Shown: positions 49,487 to 60,532, counted from the first letter of the stretch. The stretch is DNA of 64,000 bases from Salvia splendens (GCF_004379255.2 NC_056039.1:4780501-4844500), one strand, 5' to 3'. Translations and numbers: made by a program. The notes: generated by a model from the sequence alone, not told the origin.

Positions 49487-50497
49487 CTATCCCTCCTTTA
49501 GTGGGGAAGGAGTTCGGCGAGGAAGCCTCTGATCGCTATGATCGGGCTTCTTTTCGTCTCCTCTAGATGAGCTGTCTAAAGACCGTTTTCGACGGTCTGC
49601 CTCATCGGCTCGGGAGAACTGGTCCGCAATGTCCCACACCTCTTGAGCTGTTTGCGGACTGCATTCCACGAGCTTTCTGTAGAGAGCTCCGGGCAGGATT
49701 CCATTTTGGAATGCCGAAATGACAAGTAGATCATTGAGATTATCTACTTGTAGGCATTCCTTATGGAATCTCGTCAGGAAGTCGCTGATCTTTTCGTCGC
49801 GACCTTGACGTATAGAAAGCAGCTGAGCCGAAGTGATCCGGGCTTCCGCTTTCTGAAAGAACCACCTTCTGGCGTTCCCGATGAGCAGCTCGGGGAACAG
49901 CTTGCACACATGGACCTCATTGAGACCTTGGTTCGCCATATTATACTGATAGCGTCCCAGGAAGTCATGAGGATCCACGAACCCGTCATAAGTCATCGAC
50001 GGAGTTCGGTAGTTCTGTGGCAAGGAAGTTCGGGTGATATCGGCCGAGAACGGAGTCTTCAATGCTCCGTACATGGCGAACCCGACACCTCTTCGGTATG
50101 GAGGAGATGGAGTTCTCCTGTGATTCCGGTACCGAGGAGGAACAGGAACATGTCGGGGTTGAGGATTCTTCTTCCTGGAAGACACGGCACTACTGCGGTA
50201 GCGACTTTCATGTCTGGATGAGGAAGGAGAATCCACCGTTTTCGTCTTCGGCTCTTGGCTCTTTTGCAGGAAGGCTAAGAACTCATCCTGCTTCTCAGCC
50301 AAGAACAGCTTGACAGCCTCATTCAAATCAGGCTGCTGGGAAGACTCGGTGTGTGGACCTTTTGAGCGGCTTGTTCCTTCATCGTGAAAACTGGAAGTAG
50401 CTGTATCCCGAGGCTGTTTTCCGGACCTGCGGGCTGGACTAGCTTCCTCATGGTTTTCACGAACGGTATTACGGGTAGTGTGTGATCTGGTATGCAT
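49487..50497 (-). CDS. Retrotransposon gag protein
   Basis: A 336-codon frame begins at 50497, 56 bases after the PBS ends. It starts MHTRSHTTRNTVRENHEEA and is basic and Ser-rich for 130 residues. The Retrotrans_gag core follows: GNARRWFFQKAEARITS, then RQGRDEKISDFLTRFHKE and VISAFQNGI. It ends RTPSPLKEG. Gag packages the element RNA in cytoplasmic particles. No zinc knuckle is seen before the stop, where the pol deletion begins, so the C-terminus may be truncated. The frame is otherwise uninterrupted. Confidence 0.85.
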   Translation of the reverse strand: MHTRSHTTRNTVRENHEEASPARRSGKQPRDTATSSFHDEGTSRSKGPHTESSQQPDLNEAVKLFLAEKQDEFLAFLQKSQEPKTKTVDSPSSSRHESRYRSSAVSSRKKNPQPRHVPVPPRYRNHRRTPSPPYRRGVGFAMYGALKTPFSADITRTSLPQNYRTPSMTYDGFVDPHDFLGRYQYNMANQGLNEVHVCKLFPELLIGNARRWFFQKAEARITSAQLLSIRQGRDEKISDFLTRFHKECLQVDNLNDLLVISAFQNGILPGALYRKLVECSPQTAQEVWDIADQFSRADEADRRKRSLDSSSRGDEKKPDHSDQRLPRRTPSPLKEG

Positions 50498-50553
50498 TTT
50501 TTTGGGGTGGAAAAAGGGTCAAAAATTCGCTTATCACAAATTTGGTTCTTCGT

Positions 50554-50571
50554 TTCCCACAGACGGCGCCA
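50554..50571 (-). other. tRNA primer binding site
   Basis: On the minus strand TGGCGCCGTCTGTGGGAA starts one base after the end of the 5' LTR. The leading TGG pairs with a tRNA CCA end. It fixes the element orientation as minus. Confidence 0.8.
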
Positions 50572-50572
50572 G

Positions 50573-51287
50573 TGATGAATCCGCGAATTTCTGATGTTAG
50601 TGAATGCAGGAAAATACAGATCACGACACAAAGAATTTACGTGGTTCGATTTACTGAAGTAAATCTACGTCCACGGGAAGAAAAGAGGGCAGAGTTGTAT
50701 TGCTTGATCTGTTTTCTACAGCTTACAAATACAAACTTGCTATATGGTGTTTTATCTCTAGAGAGCTTAACCCTTTTCTATCTGATCTAAGTTCTATTTA
50801 TACATTGAACTAAGATCGTGGCTTGCATCACCACTAATGATGGTTGTGGATGTCGTGGAGGTCCTGCATGTAGCGTAGGTCATGGCCTACGATCGTGGCC
50901 TGAGCAGACACCACGTGGTAGTGGGTGTGTTGGAAGTTGTGGAAATCCTGTATGGGTCCACTAACTCCTTGTTCGGTCGAATACTGAGACCGAACTGCTT
51001 TGGTTGCCGATCTGAGAGTAGAGCTTGATGCCGACCTGAGAGCAGAGCTTGATTGGTTGGCTTTTGCCGAGCTGTAGGCTGAGGCCGAACTCTTACTGAG
51101 ACCGAACTGCTTTGGTTGCCGATCTGGGAGCTTGATGCCGACTTGAGAGCAGAGCTTGATTGGTTGGCTTTTACCGAGCTGTAGGCTGAGGCCGAACTCT
51201 TTGGTAATGCCGAACTCATACTCTTCCTTGGGCTTTGGGCTGATGGGCCGTTGGTGCTGTTGGGCTTGTTTAGTCCGTACCCCATCA
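50573..51287 (-). repeat. 5' LTR of the Gypsy element
   Basis: It has the same 715 bp length and, by eye, the same sequence as 43588-44302. It would carry the promoter for minus-strand transcription; TGTATAAATAGAAC near 50794-50807 on the minus strand is the TATA candidate. Confidence 0.92.
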
Positions 51288-51642
51288 GTGTCTGACAAAA
51301 TAATTTGAGTCATATTACGAACTCGAAGGTGAGTTTTTATCAGTTGTAGCAATTGTATTAGGTGATCCCTACCGGTCCGCTTTAATTCAGTTTATTTATT
51401 GGACAGAATATAGAAAATTCACACTAGAAATTTAATATGATCGACAAAATTATAGGACAGCGGGTTCTAAGTTGATGGCTCAGTTTGGATGAGGTCTAAG
51501 CTACTTTCATAGTATTTCACATCACAAATTCATCACATTACCTGTCAATATGATATCTTTTTGAGATACAGTATCTATTGATATGTCTAATAACAACGAC
51601 ATGAATGAATACGCAAAAGTAGTGAATCAAAGAGGGATATAC

Positions 51643-52054
51643 TGATAGGCCTTGGATCCTATCGAAACGATTAGAGCACACGAAATTAAGAAGAATACGA
51701 TAAAGAAACCTAGTTGCTATCAACTAGGGTTTCGAAACTTGGGTTTCAAGAAAAGATTTTTATTTCTTTGTTCTTGAATTGGTTTTTTGACTCTTTAATG
51801 GACTCTTTATATAGAGTCCGGACCCTGCTTGATTCGACTCTACGATTCAGGAAAGAATCAAGAAGAAAACCCAAAAAGATATAATAAAATCTACCTAAAG
51901 GTATTGTTCAATAAAAATAATAAAGCAAAGACGTAATTAAGGAAAATAACTATTCTAACTAATATAATGAGCAGTCACTATTGCTGGTGGCCATTCTCTG
52001 GTGTCGGACTCGTCCAGTTGAGTAGGTTGTTGCTGATCGTCGAGGTCCCTATCA
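51643..52054 (-). mobile_element. Solo LTR, copia-type size
   Basis: The segment starts TGATAGGCCTTGGATCC and ends GTCCCTATCA, with inverted termini TGATAGG/CCTATCA and TATAC on both sides (51638-51642 and 52055-52059). On the minus strand CTCTATATAAAGAG is a TATA box, which sets the orientation. No internal domain remains, so it is a solo LTR of 412 bp. Confidence 0.85.
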
Positions 52055-52059
52055 TATAC

Positions 52060-54137
52060 ATATCAGTTTTTATATAGCACTATTAAGATTATCATATGTG
52101 AACACAACTATTTGTTTTTATAATACCAAAGATTAGTCAAACCACGAGGTGAGAGGTGGTCCCAATCTAATTCCTAAATTAATATACCAGCCCAAAAGAA
52201 TGTGAACAATAGTAACGATAGAAAATACGCCTATAATTTAATTATTCTGATAATCATATTTACTCAATTTGATGTTTTCCTATGTGTTGAAAAATAGAAT
52301 CACTACTCAGTAAATGAATATTTCAATTGATCAATAAATAAATTGCCATGTAGACGAAATTACTGGTGTGCATACATATACTACGATATGATAACATTGT
52401 ACGTACAACGAATTTAAATTCAGACTCTTGTAATGTCTCGACTTTGTCCAATGAGATAGTGACACGTGTTTAAACATATTTTAACGAAATTTAAATTAGA
52501 ATAATTTATAAAATAATATGTGACCCGGCCAGGTGCATAAAATATTTGACCAGATTTTTTTACTCTATTTAAAGCGGGTAAATTAGAACATCTTATTTAA
52601 TAATAAGTGGTGATTTTTTTATCCTTGACTAATAGGTGCATGGTGCTTTTTTTATTATTTAAAGTGGGTATATTCGAACAAATTATTCAATAATATTTGG
52701 CCTGGCCAGAGGCAAAAAATATATACTCCGTATTTACTTATTGGATTGTCGAAAGAGGGAATAATACTCTTTATGGTAAGGGGAAAACGTCAGACATTAA
52801 CGTCATTAGACAACGTCATCGCATGCAATGCATGTAGACATCGTGAATACAGTTCATTACAGTTTTTTTAATTAATCCTTTTTGAATTCTAACAAGTAAA
52901 TATTGGGTTGAAAAAGGGTTAGTGGATTTTAATACTCCTACATATCTTACCCATTAATATAATCATTTGATGTGTCCCTCGACGAAGTAAATAAATAGTC
53001 GCCCCAAATATCAACGTGTTTTGGTAGAGTCCATCATAATAAATTATAAAATTGCCAATTGCTTTTGTTTGTCTTCTATAAAAATTTAGGATTGCCATTT
53101 GTAACGCTTAATGTTGTTTATATTCAAACTCCTAAATTTTATAATTGCCTTTTTGGCTTTTTGATTATAGAGCACTAGCACTAAAAAACTAACCTTTTAA
53201 GAACATAAAAATAGAGACACGACTAATTAAGTTGAAAAATTTTATAAATTAAACATAACATAGGATGTAAAAGAAAGTGTTCCTAAGTTACAAGAAAAAT
53301 TATCTTAATTTTTTATTTTACTATAACACTTTCATTAATTGTCTCTTAATATTAATTGAAACATAAAAAATCAGATCGTTTTTTAAAGCGTTGATGGTAT
53401 CGTTAGAAATTAGAATCACAAATTAGAATATTTATTTACATTAAAATATGTTTTTAGCCATTTTTTTTATCTTGTAGTGTAGTATTTAAAAAGTCACTTT
53501 ATTTAATATTTTTTTAACATTTATTCATTTTATTGACTTTGACTTGAGTGGTGTATTTGTCTGTGGTTCTTGTTTGGACACGGAATTTAAGTCCACTAAG
53601 TCCATAAAATCTCCATGGTGTGGTAAGCCAATTTGGCAACTTCATTCTAGATCTCTATAGCAAATCCAATTGGTTGACAAATTAATGCACGAACTTTAAT
53701 CACAAAAGTAGTTTTATGTTTAGTGACTTTATTTTCTAAAGATAATATGTTCTGTGATAAAATATTGATGTTTTGAAAGGTAACCTTCTAGATAAACACA
53801 TCACTATTAAAGGAGTGCAGAGAAAATTCAGTGAATTAGAATTTAGACTAACGAGAGCACTATTTCTTATTTATTCGCATCTTTATCGATCTCACATTTT
53901 ATAGCATATCTTTTGTAGATTGAACGAATAGTAAGTAGGCCATGATGTCGCATTCTTACAGAAAAATTAGACGCGGAATTCACTTGAATTGAATCAATGG
54001 ATTTATGTAACTGAAACATCACGAAAATGAAGTCCGTGTTATATACACGTATTAATATTAATTACTACTACTATTAAACTAATTTCATTGTTTTAGAAAT
54101 AGACAAATAGTCTTACAATAATAAACTAAAAAACTAA
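52060..54137. other. AT-rich intergenic region
   Basis: About 2.1 kb with no coding signal. A phrase around GTGACCCGGCCAGGTGCATAAAATATTTGACC (in part) recurs in altered form at 52570-52720, suggesting an old duplicated repeat. Nothing else is supported. Confidence 0.55.
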
Positions 54138-54229
54138 GAGTATCCTCAATGCTGTTAGATGCATTGAGCGGTACCATCCTGTTGGGACGAAATTGCATCG
54201 GAACACCATTGGAGGTGGCTCGCTGGAAC

Positions 54230-54829
54230 CAGTGGCGAAGTCACAAGTTTTACAACGGGGGGCCCAAATCAATGTTAATAGTTATAAGATTTTTTTGATG
54301 TTCATGACGTCCGAAGTTAAATTATTTATATTTTCAATTTTAACGTAAATATAATGAATGGAAACGATTTTTTTATAATGTTTAAATGTCACTATAAAAA
54401 AATCAATGAAAATATAAATTATGGAGTAGGTAGGATACAATAATTATTTTTAATTTTTTTATTATGAGTATAATATGGAAGAAAACAATTATGAAATGAC
54501 AAAGAATTAAAAGTAACATAATTAGTTGTATAAAAAGAGAACAAATAGAAATTATGTTTCAAAAAATTAAAAGCAAAGAAAGATAAAATATACTCATTAT
54601 AATGCATAGCAGAAAAAGAATAAAATAAAATGTTGCATAAATAAGTATAAATACAAAGCAGAGAATAAAAAACAAGACGAACGTTGCCAAAGAGGGTTGA
54701 ACTCGTGACAGTTAAACATAAGACACGGTTTCACACCAACTGCACCCCTATCTTCATAAGTATACCTTTTATTACATATATAATATATAAGATGAATATT
54801 GATGGGGCCAGGGGGAGGCTTAGCCACTG
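54230..54829. mobile_element. hAT-type non-autonomous element
   Basis: The left end CAGTGGCGAAGTCACAAG and inward right end CAGTGGCTAAGCCTCC match the common plant hAT terminus. The left flank GCTGGAAC and right flank GGCCTGGAAC are a likely 8 bp duplication with a later change. It is 600 bp and AT-rich, with no transposase. Confidence 0.7.
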
Positions 54830-56025
54830 GGCCTGGAACGGATACACCGCATGCTCCAGCATCGCTCGATGCAGCGGTACCACGCGCCTTGGCTAGGGCT
54901 GGGGAAAAATACCGAAATACCGGCCTTATCGTACCGAAAAAATATCGAAAATACCTAATTTTTGGTATACCGTGACTTTCGGTACGGTATGATACCTTAC
55001 CGAAAAATTTCGGTAAGGTAACGGTATGGATTTTCAAATACCGCAGCATACCGAAATTTGGTATATACCGTAAATTAAGGTATATACCACAAAAATATAA
55101 ACACAATTATATATAAAATATATTTTATATATTTTTAAATTATAAAATCTATTGTGAAATATAAATAAAAATATGAATAAATTATACTCCCTCCGTCCTT
55201 TAAAAATAGAACACTTTGTAAACGGCACGGGTTTTAATGTAGAATTGGTAAAGTAAGAGAGAAGGGAAAAAAATAAGAGAGAAGGAGAAAAAGTAAGAGA
55301 GAAGTAGTGTTAGTGGAATGTGGGGTCCATATTATTAGTAGTGTTTAATTGTGTTAGGTAACACAAGTATATTTAATTAGGAACTAGGATCAATGACTAT
55401 AATTAAATTCAACAAATTAACTTCAAATTTTCATTTTTGGAAATGGAAAATTGTATCCAGGGTTGGAAAACTGCTTTAACGGTTGGGAAATTGCACTAAT
55501 GGTTGGAAATTTGCATAAAGTAGTTTCTTATGGAAAATTGAAGATGGTTTGAAATTTTCATTTCATTTTGGAAATTGACGTAATTAATAGATTTGGATTT
55601 AATGTTTGAAATGAGTATGAGAAATTGTTCTTAAATTGTTTACACAAACCAAATCAATAAAGTACGAAATTGATTGCAGTAAGTCAATATGGAACATTGT
55701 TTATGCATTAATTGGTACGGAAAATTGTTTCTGTATTATTTATGGTGATTAATGCATCAAATAGTGCATTGAATTAATTTGTAAATCAATAATGATTATT
55801 GCATTAAATTGTAAGCCAATTCAACACATTTATTACCGCCTACAATGAAAAGAAAAGAGGGAAAATTTGAAATCAGCTAAATTTGACGGAGGGAAAATTT
55901 CCCTCCAGAATTAAAGTTTGTTGCATTAACTAGTCATTTAAATACATAAGGCCAGTCATTCATTAGCATTCATTACAGAGAACTGTCATTTCAAAACAAA
56001 AAACTACACATTCCATACTCCCAAG

Positions 56026-57446
56026 ATGGTAAAACAGAAAGACACCCTTGATACCACCGTGGACCAAAAAAATTTAATCGCCCAGTTTCTTCTACAATGT
56101 ACCATTGAGGGAAATCTTCCTTTTGGATCAAAGAAGAAGGCAGCAACAACATTTGGAGTCAGCTACATGACAGTTCGTCGCATTTGGGCAGCAGCAATGG
56201 AGCAGGTTGCAAAAGGAGAGCCAATACAATTCAAGTCAAATAAGAAAGGCAAACAACATGCAGATTTACTATTGATTGATGAAGCTAAATTCAGGTCTCT
56301 GTCAGTGTTAGAAAGAACAACCATAAGAAAGATGGCTTCAAAGCTTGAGGTCAGTAAATCACTTGTAGGTGTATGGATTAAACAGGGAAAACTAAGGCCA
56401 CACACAAATGCAATTAAATCTCAACTTTCAGAAGCAATTAAGATTGCTAGGATGAAATGGAGTTTGAGTCAGCTGAGGTTAGACAATAATTTGGATAAGA
56501 TGTTTTACAACAGCATGCAAAACGTAGTTCATATTGACGAGAAGTGGTTTTACATGACCAAAGCATCAGATAGATACTACCTTCTCCCCGATGAAATTGA
56601 GCCCTATAGGTCCATCCAATCAAAAAGGTTCATCAATAAAGTTATGTTCATGTGTGCCGTAAGCAGGCCACACTTTGATAGTAATGGTGAATTGCTATTT
56701 GATGGGAAGTATGGAATTTTTCCATTTACTACTCAAGTGGCAGCACAACGAAACTCCAAGAATAGAGTTAGGGGTACATTAGAGACTAAGCCAATCAATT
56801 CAGTGAACAAAGAAATCATGAAAGACTGCATCATTAATCAGGTATGTATAGGAGTATAAGTTTATTCAATTTTTCAGTATTAATACATTTATCATTTATT
56901 TATCAGATTGTTCCAGCCATAAAAGCAAAATGACCAGCTAGCTCATGCAAGGATATTATCATCCAACAAGATAATGCGAAACCACATATAATGCCAAATG
57001 ATCAAGAATTCAAGGAAGCAGCAAATACGGATGGTTTCAATATTAAGATAGTTTGTCAGCCACCTAACTCTCCAGACACAAATGTTAATGACTTAGGTTT
57101 CTTTAGGGCCATCCAGTCATTACAAGATGACAAATCAGCCAAGAATGTGGATGACCTTTTGAAGAATGTGGTGGCTTCATTTGATGAACTGTCACCACAC
57201 ACTCTTGATAGTGTCTTCCTCACCTTACAAAGTTGCTTGACAGAGATATTGAGAGTAAAAGGTGGGAATAACTACAAGATTCCACATATGAACAAGCAAC
57301 GGTTGAGAAATCTAGGGCTTCTACCAATGTTTCTTGAAGTGGACAAGGATTTGATTCGGGACAGCTTGAACTACCTACTGCTGCCTGAAAATGATGCTGG
57401 TGCCGATATTGATCTGTCATTTCTGAATGACTATTTCCAGATATAG
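56026..57446 (+). pseudogene. Mariner transposase, one premature stop
   Basis: Exon 1 is 56026-56841 and exon 2 56907-57446, with GT..AG borders and phase 0. The first 100 residues hold a helix-turn-helix DNA-binding region (KKAATTFGVSYMTVRRIW). Catalytic Asp residues lie in VVHIDEKWFYM, IIIQQDNAKPH and NVNDLGFFRAIQS; 39 residues separate the second and third, giving the DD39D signature of plant mariner-like elements. The frame is otherwise open, but TGA at 56931-56933 falls where relatives typically have Trp (KAK then Pro). A single TGG-to-TGA change is the simplest reading. The protein would stop before the second catalytic Asp. Confidence 0.88.
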
Positions 57447-57840
57447 TTAGCATTAGAAGTGTAGGCTTTTTGTGCATTTTGGTAAGGTTGTCAAGTTAAA
57501 GTTTTTTGTACATTTTGGTAAGCATGTAATGTCTCAGCTTTTTGTACATGTTTGTCAACTAGTGTGATGCTTATTTGCAAGCCTCCAAACATATGGAATG
57601 AAATGTAATTCCACAGGGTGACTTCTAAATTAGACAACACAAGATATTCATACAGAATTGCATCATTGACATTCAAATTCAGATTCTGCCCCAACACAAT
57701 GATCCAACAAATGCAAAACATTCATCCAACAAATGTAACACATTCATAGGACAGTCACATTCAGACGCAACACATTAAATACAACCAGCATTGCACACCA
57801 AGGACAATATATCGACAGATATAGCAAGATAGTCACCTGA

Positions 57841-58390
57841 TTAGAGATCAAGTGTCAAAACTGCCGGACAAAATATCGCCAGAAGTTCGAGGAAAACTTT
57901 ATCCGACTTAGGGCGCACTGTTCTCGGCCGAGAATCAAGGATTACAGTCTCGGATGTGGAGGATAATCTCAGATTCGTCAAACGACACCACCAACTCCGG
58001 CACCACCATGTCAGAGTCGTCAAGCAGATGACTCATCTCCGGCACCACCGCGTTCAATTCGTCGCACGGAAGGACCGTTTCCTGCACCACCGTTTCCAAC
58101 TCGTCTCCGGCACCACCACCGTTTGGATCTGACTCGAAACGTTCACGAGCGTGACTAGGGTTTACAGCAGGTCTTCGAAACAAACTTCGATTTACATTTC
58201 GATGGAATCGTTGCTGAGGGCTACGGCTGCGCTGCCGACTAGGGGGTGTATCCGGAACGACGGTTTCCATTTCGGACTCCATTGAGAAGATGGATCGAGC
58301 AGAAGAGGGAGGATGAGAGCGACGTGAAGGATGAAGATGTAGATGAAGACGAAGATGAAGATGTTTCAATCTCAATTTTAGATAGGGCAC
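57841..58390 (-). other. Antisense reading frame inside the mariner element
   Basis: Opposite to the transposase and near the right end, a 151-codon frame (58390-57935) reads MESEMETVVPDTPPSRQRS after a His/Leu-rich start of doubtful status. It continues with degenerate repeats of an acidic unit: ELETVVQETVLPCDEL, NAVVPEMSHLLDDSD, MVVPELVVSFDES. A second frame (ETVILDSRPRTVRPKSD to 57841) continues in the same style, so a frameshift or small intron may join them. This is much more GC-rich than the rest of the element. Known plant mariner elements, as far as I recall, have only transposase. It could be a captured host exon or an extra gene; I recognise no family. Confidence 0.35.
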
Positions 58391-59715
58391 GATTAATTTA
58401 GGTTTAGGAATTGGGTGGGTTGGGGTAATTAATTAGTTGGGGTAATTAGTTTACGAGTCAGAAATTATGAGGCTAAATAGAAAATTAAGTTTTAATTCTA
58501 ATGGCATAAGTGGTAAATAAAATGATGTGTGGGGTTATAGTGTAGTTGAAAACTTTCCATTTTTGATTGTGTTCTAATTTTGGTGGACGTCCAAAAAAGG
58601 AAACTGTGTTCTATTTTTTGTGGACGGAGGGAGTATTTTATTTATTTTTAAAATTATAAAATATAAATAATATTCTAAAAACTCTAATTTTCTATTTTAA
58701 TTGATGTTGAAAGTCAGGTATACCGAACTTCGGTATGGTATACCGAAAATGAGGTACGATATCGGTATGGAAATTCGTCATACCAAAAATAAGGTATACC
58801 GAAGTTCGGTATACCGAAAACTTTGGTAAGGTAAAGGTATGATTTTTTCACATACCGTATTTACGGTAAGGTATACGGTATGGTGGTTTCGGTAAGGTAT
58901 ACCGTACCTACCCACCCCTAGCCTTGGCGACGTGGTGTGCGGTGACGCCCACTTGCCCGCATGCGAGTGAGCGTCAATTTTGATCGTTTGATATTTATCT
59001 TTTTTTGTAAAATTTCAATAAATCAGATTAAATAATTAAATCTCACTTTATCAAATATAACGTTTATTATCATTTTTTTCACTTTTTATTTTCTTTCATT
59101 TTTTAACTCCAAGTTCATCACTGTGCTCCTCTACCTCATTATTCAACAAAAATAATATGTCAGTTATATGGGTCATACTGCCGCAATAGTTGTCAGTTTT
59201 AGGATTTAAATCAATTCATTTTAAATTTTTAGGATATAACTTTGTAAGTTTTAATTTTTTAGGAATTTGTAATATAACTTTTGAGTTCTTTAATGAAGTT
59301 TTATTATTGATGAAATGTTTTTATTAATTATATTGTTAAATTGAATAGTGAGATCCATGAATAATTAAGGAATTGAATGAATTGTAGGAGGTGTTGTTTA
59401 TAAGTTAAGAAAGGAAATAAAAAATAGATATAAATAGTGTGGGTACCCGAATAGTTAAGAAATGTAGTGCATCACTGTGGATGCGCAATAGACACCAAAG
59501 AACAATAAAAAAAAAGAAACAAACAGGGATGAATGGAATGAGAAGTTTAAGATTTACAAACACTGAAATACTATTTTTATTTATATTTACAAGAAGAGTG
59601 AAATTGAAATTCCAATAGGTACAATAGTCACAAATATTCTACATAAATGAGTAAATCGATAGCAAATATGTACGTAAGAATATATAAATAGCATGAGATT
59701 TGAGGCGGGAACTGA

Positions 59716-59943
59716 TTAACCGTCTGCGCCGTGGCATGGACTGGCGGCGGAGGAAACGGAGGTGGTGGAGGAGCTATCGGTTGTGCTGCCGCCGTCGCCG
59801 CCACGGCGGATCTTGAGTGATTCGACGGCTTTGGAGGCGACGGCGGATACGGTTCCAGCGAAGCTCTCGAAGATCTGCGCCTTGATGCGGCCCCTCTTCG
59901 GCGGAACGGTGGCGCCGGCATGTTTATGCGGGGAAGTTTCCAT
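59716..59943 (-). CDS. Small plant protein, function unknown
   Basis: A 75-codon frame starts at 59943: METSPHKHAGATVPPKRGR, then IKAQIFESFAGTVSAVASK and a Gly/Ser/Thr-rich tail. The middle could form an amphipathic helix. The style (basic patch KRGRIK then a short helix) resembles small uncharacterised proteins annotated in many plants, though I cannot name the family. Support for a real gene is the TATA box 60 bases upstream and GC content well above the flanks. An overlapping frame on the same strand (59628-59921) lacks this support. Confidence 0.6.
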   Translation of the reverse strand: METSPHKHAGATVPPKRGRIKAQIFESFAGTVSAVASKAVESLKIRRGGDGGSTTDSSSTTSVSSAASPCHGADG

Positions 59944-60002
59944 AGAACAAGTTTAGCAGAGTAAAACAGAGAGAGAAACAGAGCAAAGGGTGAGATTAAT
60001 TG

Positions 60003-60012
60003 TTTATTTATA
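60003..60012 (-). promoter_or_regulatory. TATA box of the small gene
   Basis: On the minus strand TATAAATAAA lies about 60 bases upstream of the ATG at 59943. The MITE at 60013 starts at the very next base, so all sequence beyond the TATA box is MITE. Confidence 0.7.
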
Positions 60013-60210
60013 GGTGGCGTTCGGTTGCCATGACTAATATCATGAGACTATTCATCTATGATTAAGGTGTGGGATTATTTTAGTTGGAGGGGAGGCTATG
60101 ACTATTATCATGAGACTATCCATCTAGGATTAAATTGGAGGGTTTAATCTTATGAAACAAACATGATACATATTTAATCATGAGATTTAATCTTATCAAA
60201 TGAACACCCC
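60013..60210. mobile_element. MITE abutting the promoter
   Basis: The left end GGTGGCGTTCGGTTG and inward right end GGGGTGTTCATTTG are imperfect inverted repeats of the GGGTGTTTGGTT type. ATA stands on both sides. Internally CATGACTAATATCATGAGACTAT (in part) is repeated as a variant 70 bases later. About 198 bp, non-coding. Confidence 0.7.
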
Positions 60211-60460
60211 ATATAGTACTATTATCATCACTCGCTTAGGTCATAATCAGATAGTATTAATAAATAAGTTTTCGAGCGTAATATGGAGTATATACAGTAC
60301 TATATTTCATACATCGACATTATTTGTTTTTATGCAGAAAGTAATATTTAAATGTCGGTGGAACTGAACTAATAACCATACACATAGATGGTCATAATAA
60401 TTTGACGTTTGCGTGGTCTTAATGGCTTGGTTAGTAGGGACGTGCAATAGGTGTTTGTCG

Positions 60461-60532
<72 letters not shown>
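60461..60532. repeat. TTA trinucleotide microsatellite
   Basis: About 22 uninterrupted TTA/ATT units. Poly-Asn and poly-Ile reading frames across it are artefacts. Confidence 0.97.

Larger units (their letters stand above)
43588..51287 (-). mobile_element. Gypsy LTR retrotransposon, Tat/Grande-like, pol deleted
   Basis: Two 715 bp direct LTRs (43588-44302 and 50573-51287) flank 6.3 kb, and GTGTC occurs on both sides (43583-43587 and 51288-51292) as the 5 bp target duplication. The sense strand is minus: the PBS lies beside the right LTR, gag follows, then the end of integrase, two tandem arrays, an antisense (plus-strand) gene module, and a G-rich tract beside the left LTR. Antisense genes and tandem repeats between pol and the 3' LTR are known features of the Tat lineage (for example Grande). 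Protease, reverse transcriptase, RNase H and most of integrase are absent, so the copy is non-autonomous. Confidence 0.88.
55187..58633 (+). mobile_element. Mariner-like element, full length
   Basis: The left end is CTCCCTCCGTCCTTTAAA and the inward right end CTCCCTCCGTCCACAAAA, the match resuming in AAAATAGAACAC (about 26 of the first 32 bases). TA flanks both sides (55185-55186 and 58634-58635). At 3.45 kb it carries a two-exon DD39D transposase and an antisense frame near its right end. The termini equal those of the Stowaway MITEs in this window, making it a candidate source of their transposase. One in-frame stop in the transposase means this copy is probably inactive. Confidence 0.9.
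54894..58920. mobile_element. hAT MITE interrupted by a mariner element
   Basis: The ends are TAGGGCTGGG and CCCACCCCTA, flanked by the perfect 8 bp duplication GCCTTGGC (54886-54893 and 58921-58928). Its own sequence is about 580 bp of repeated words such as ATACCGAAAT, GGTATACCG and TTCGGTA, giving a strong fold-back structure. A 3447 bp mariner element at 55187-58633 splits it. Confidence 0.85.
54138..59486. mobile_element. PIF/Harbinger element D, host of a nested cluster
   Basis: The left end GAGTATCCTCAATGCTG and the inward right end GCGCATCCACAGTGATG are decayed inverted repeats. TAA precedes the left end; the right duplication is not clean. The arm at 58928-58975 (GACGCCCACTTGCCCGCATG) matches, inverted, the GC-rich arms of elements B and C, so it belongs to that family in opposite orientation. 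It keeps no coding sequence of its own. It contains a hAT insertion (54230-54829) and a hAT MITE (54894-58920) that itself holds a mariner element. Confidence 0.7.
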
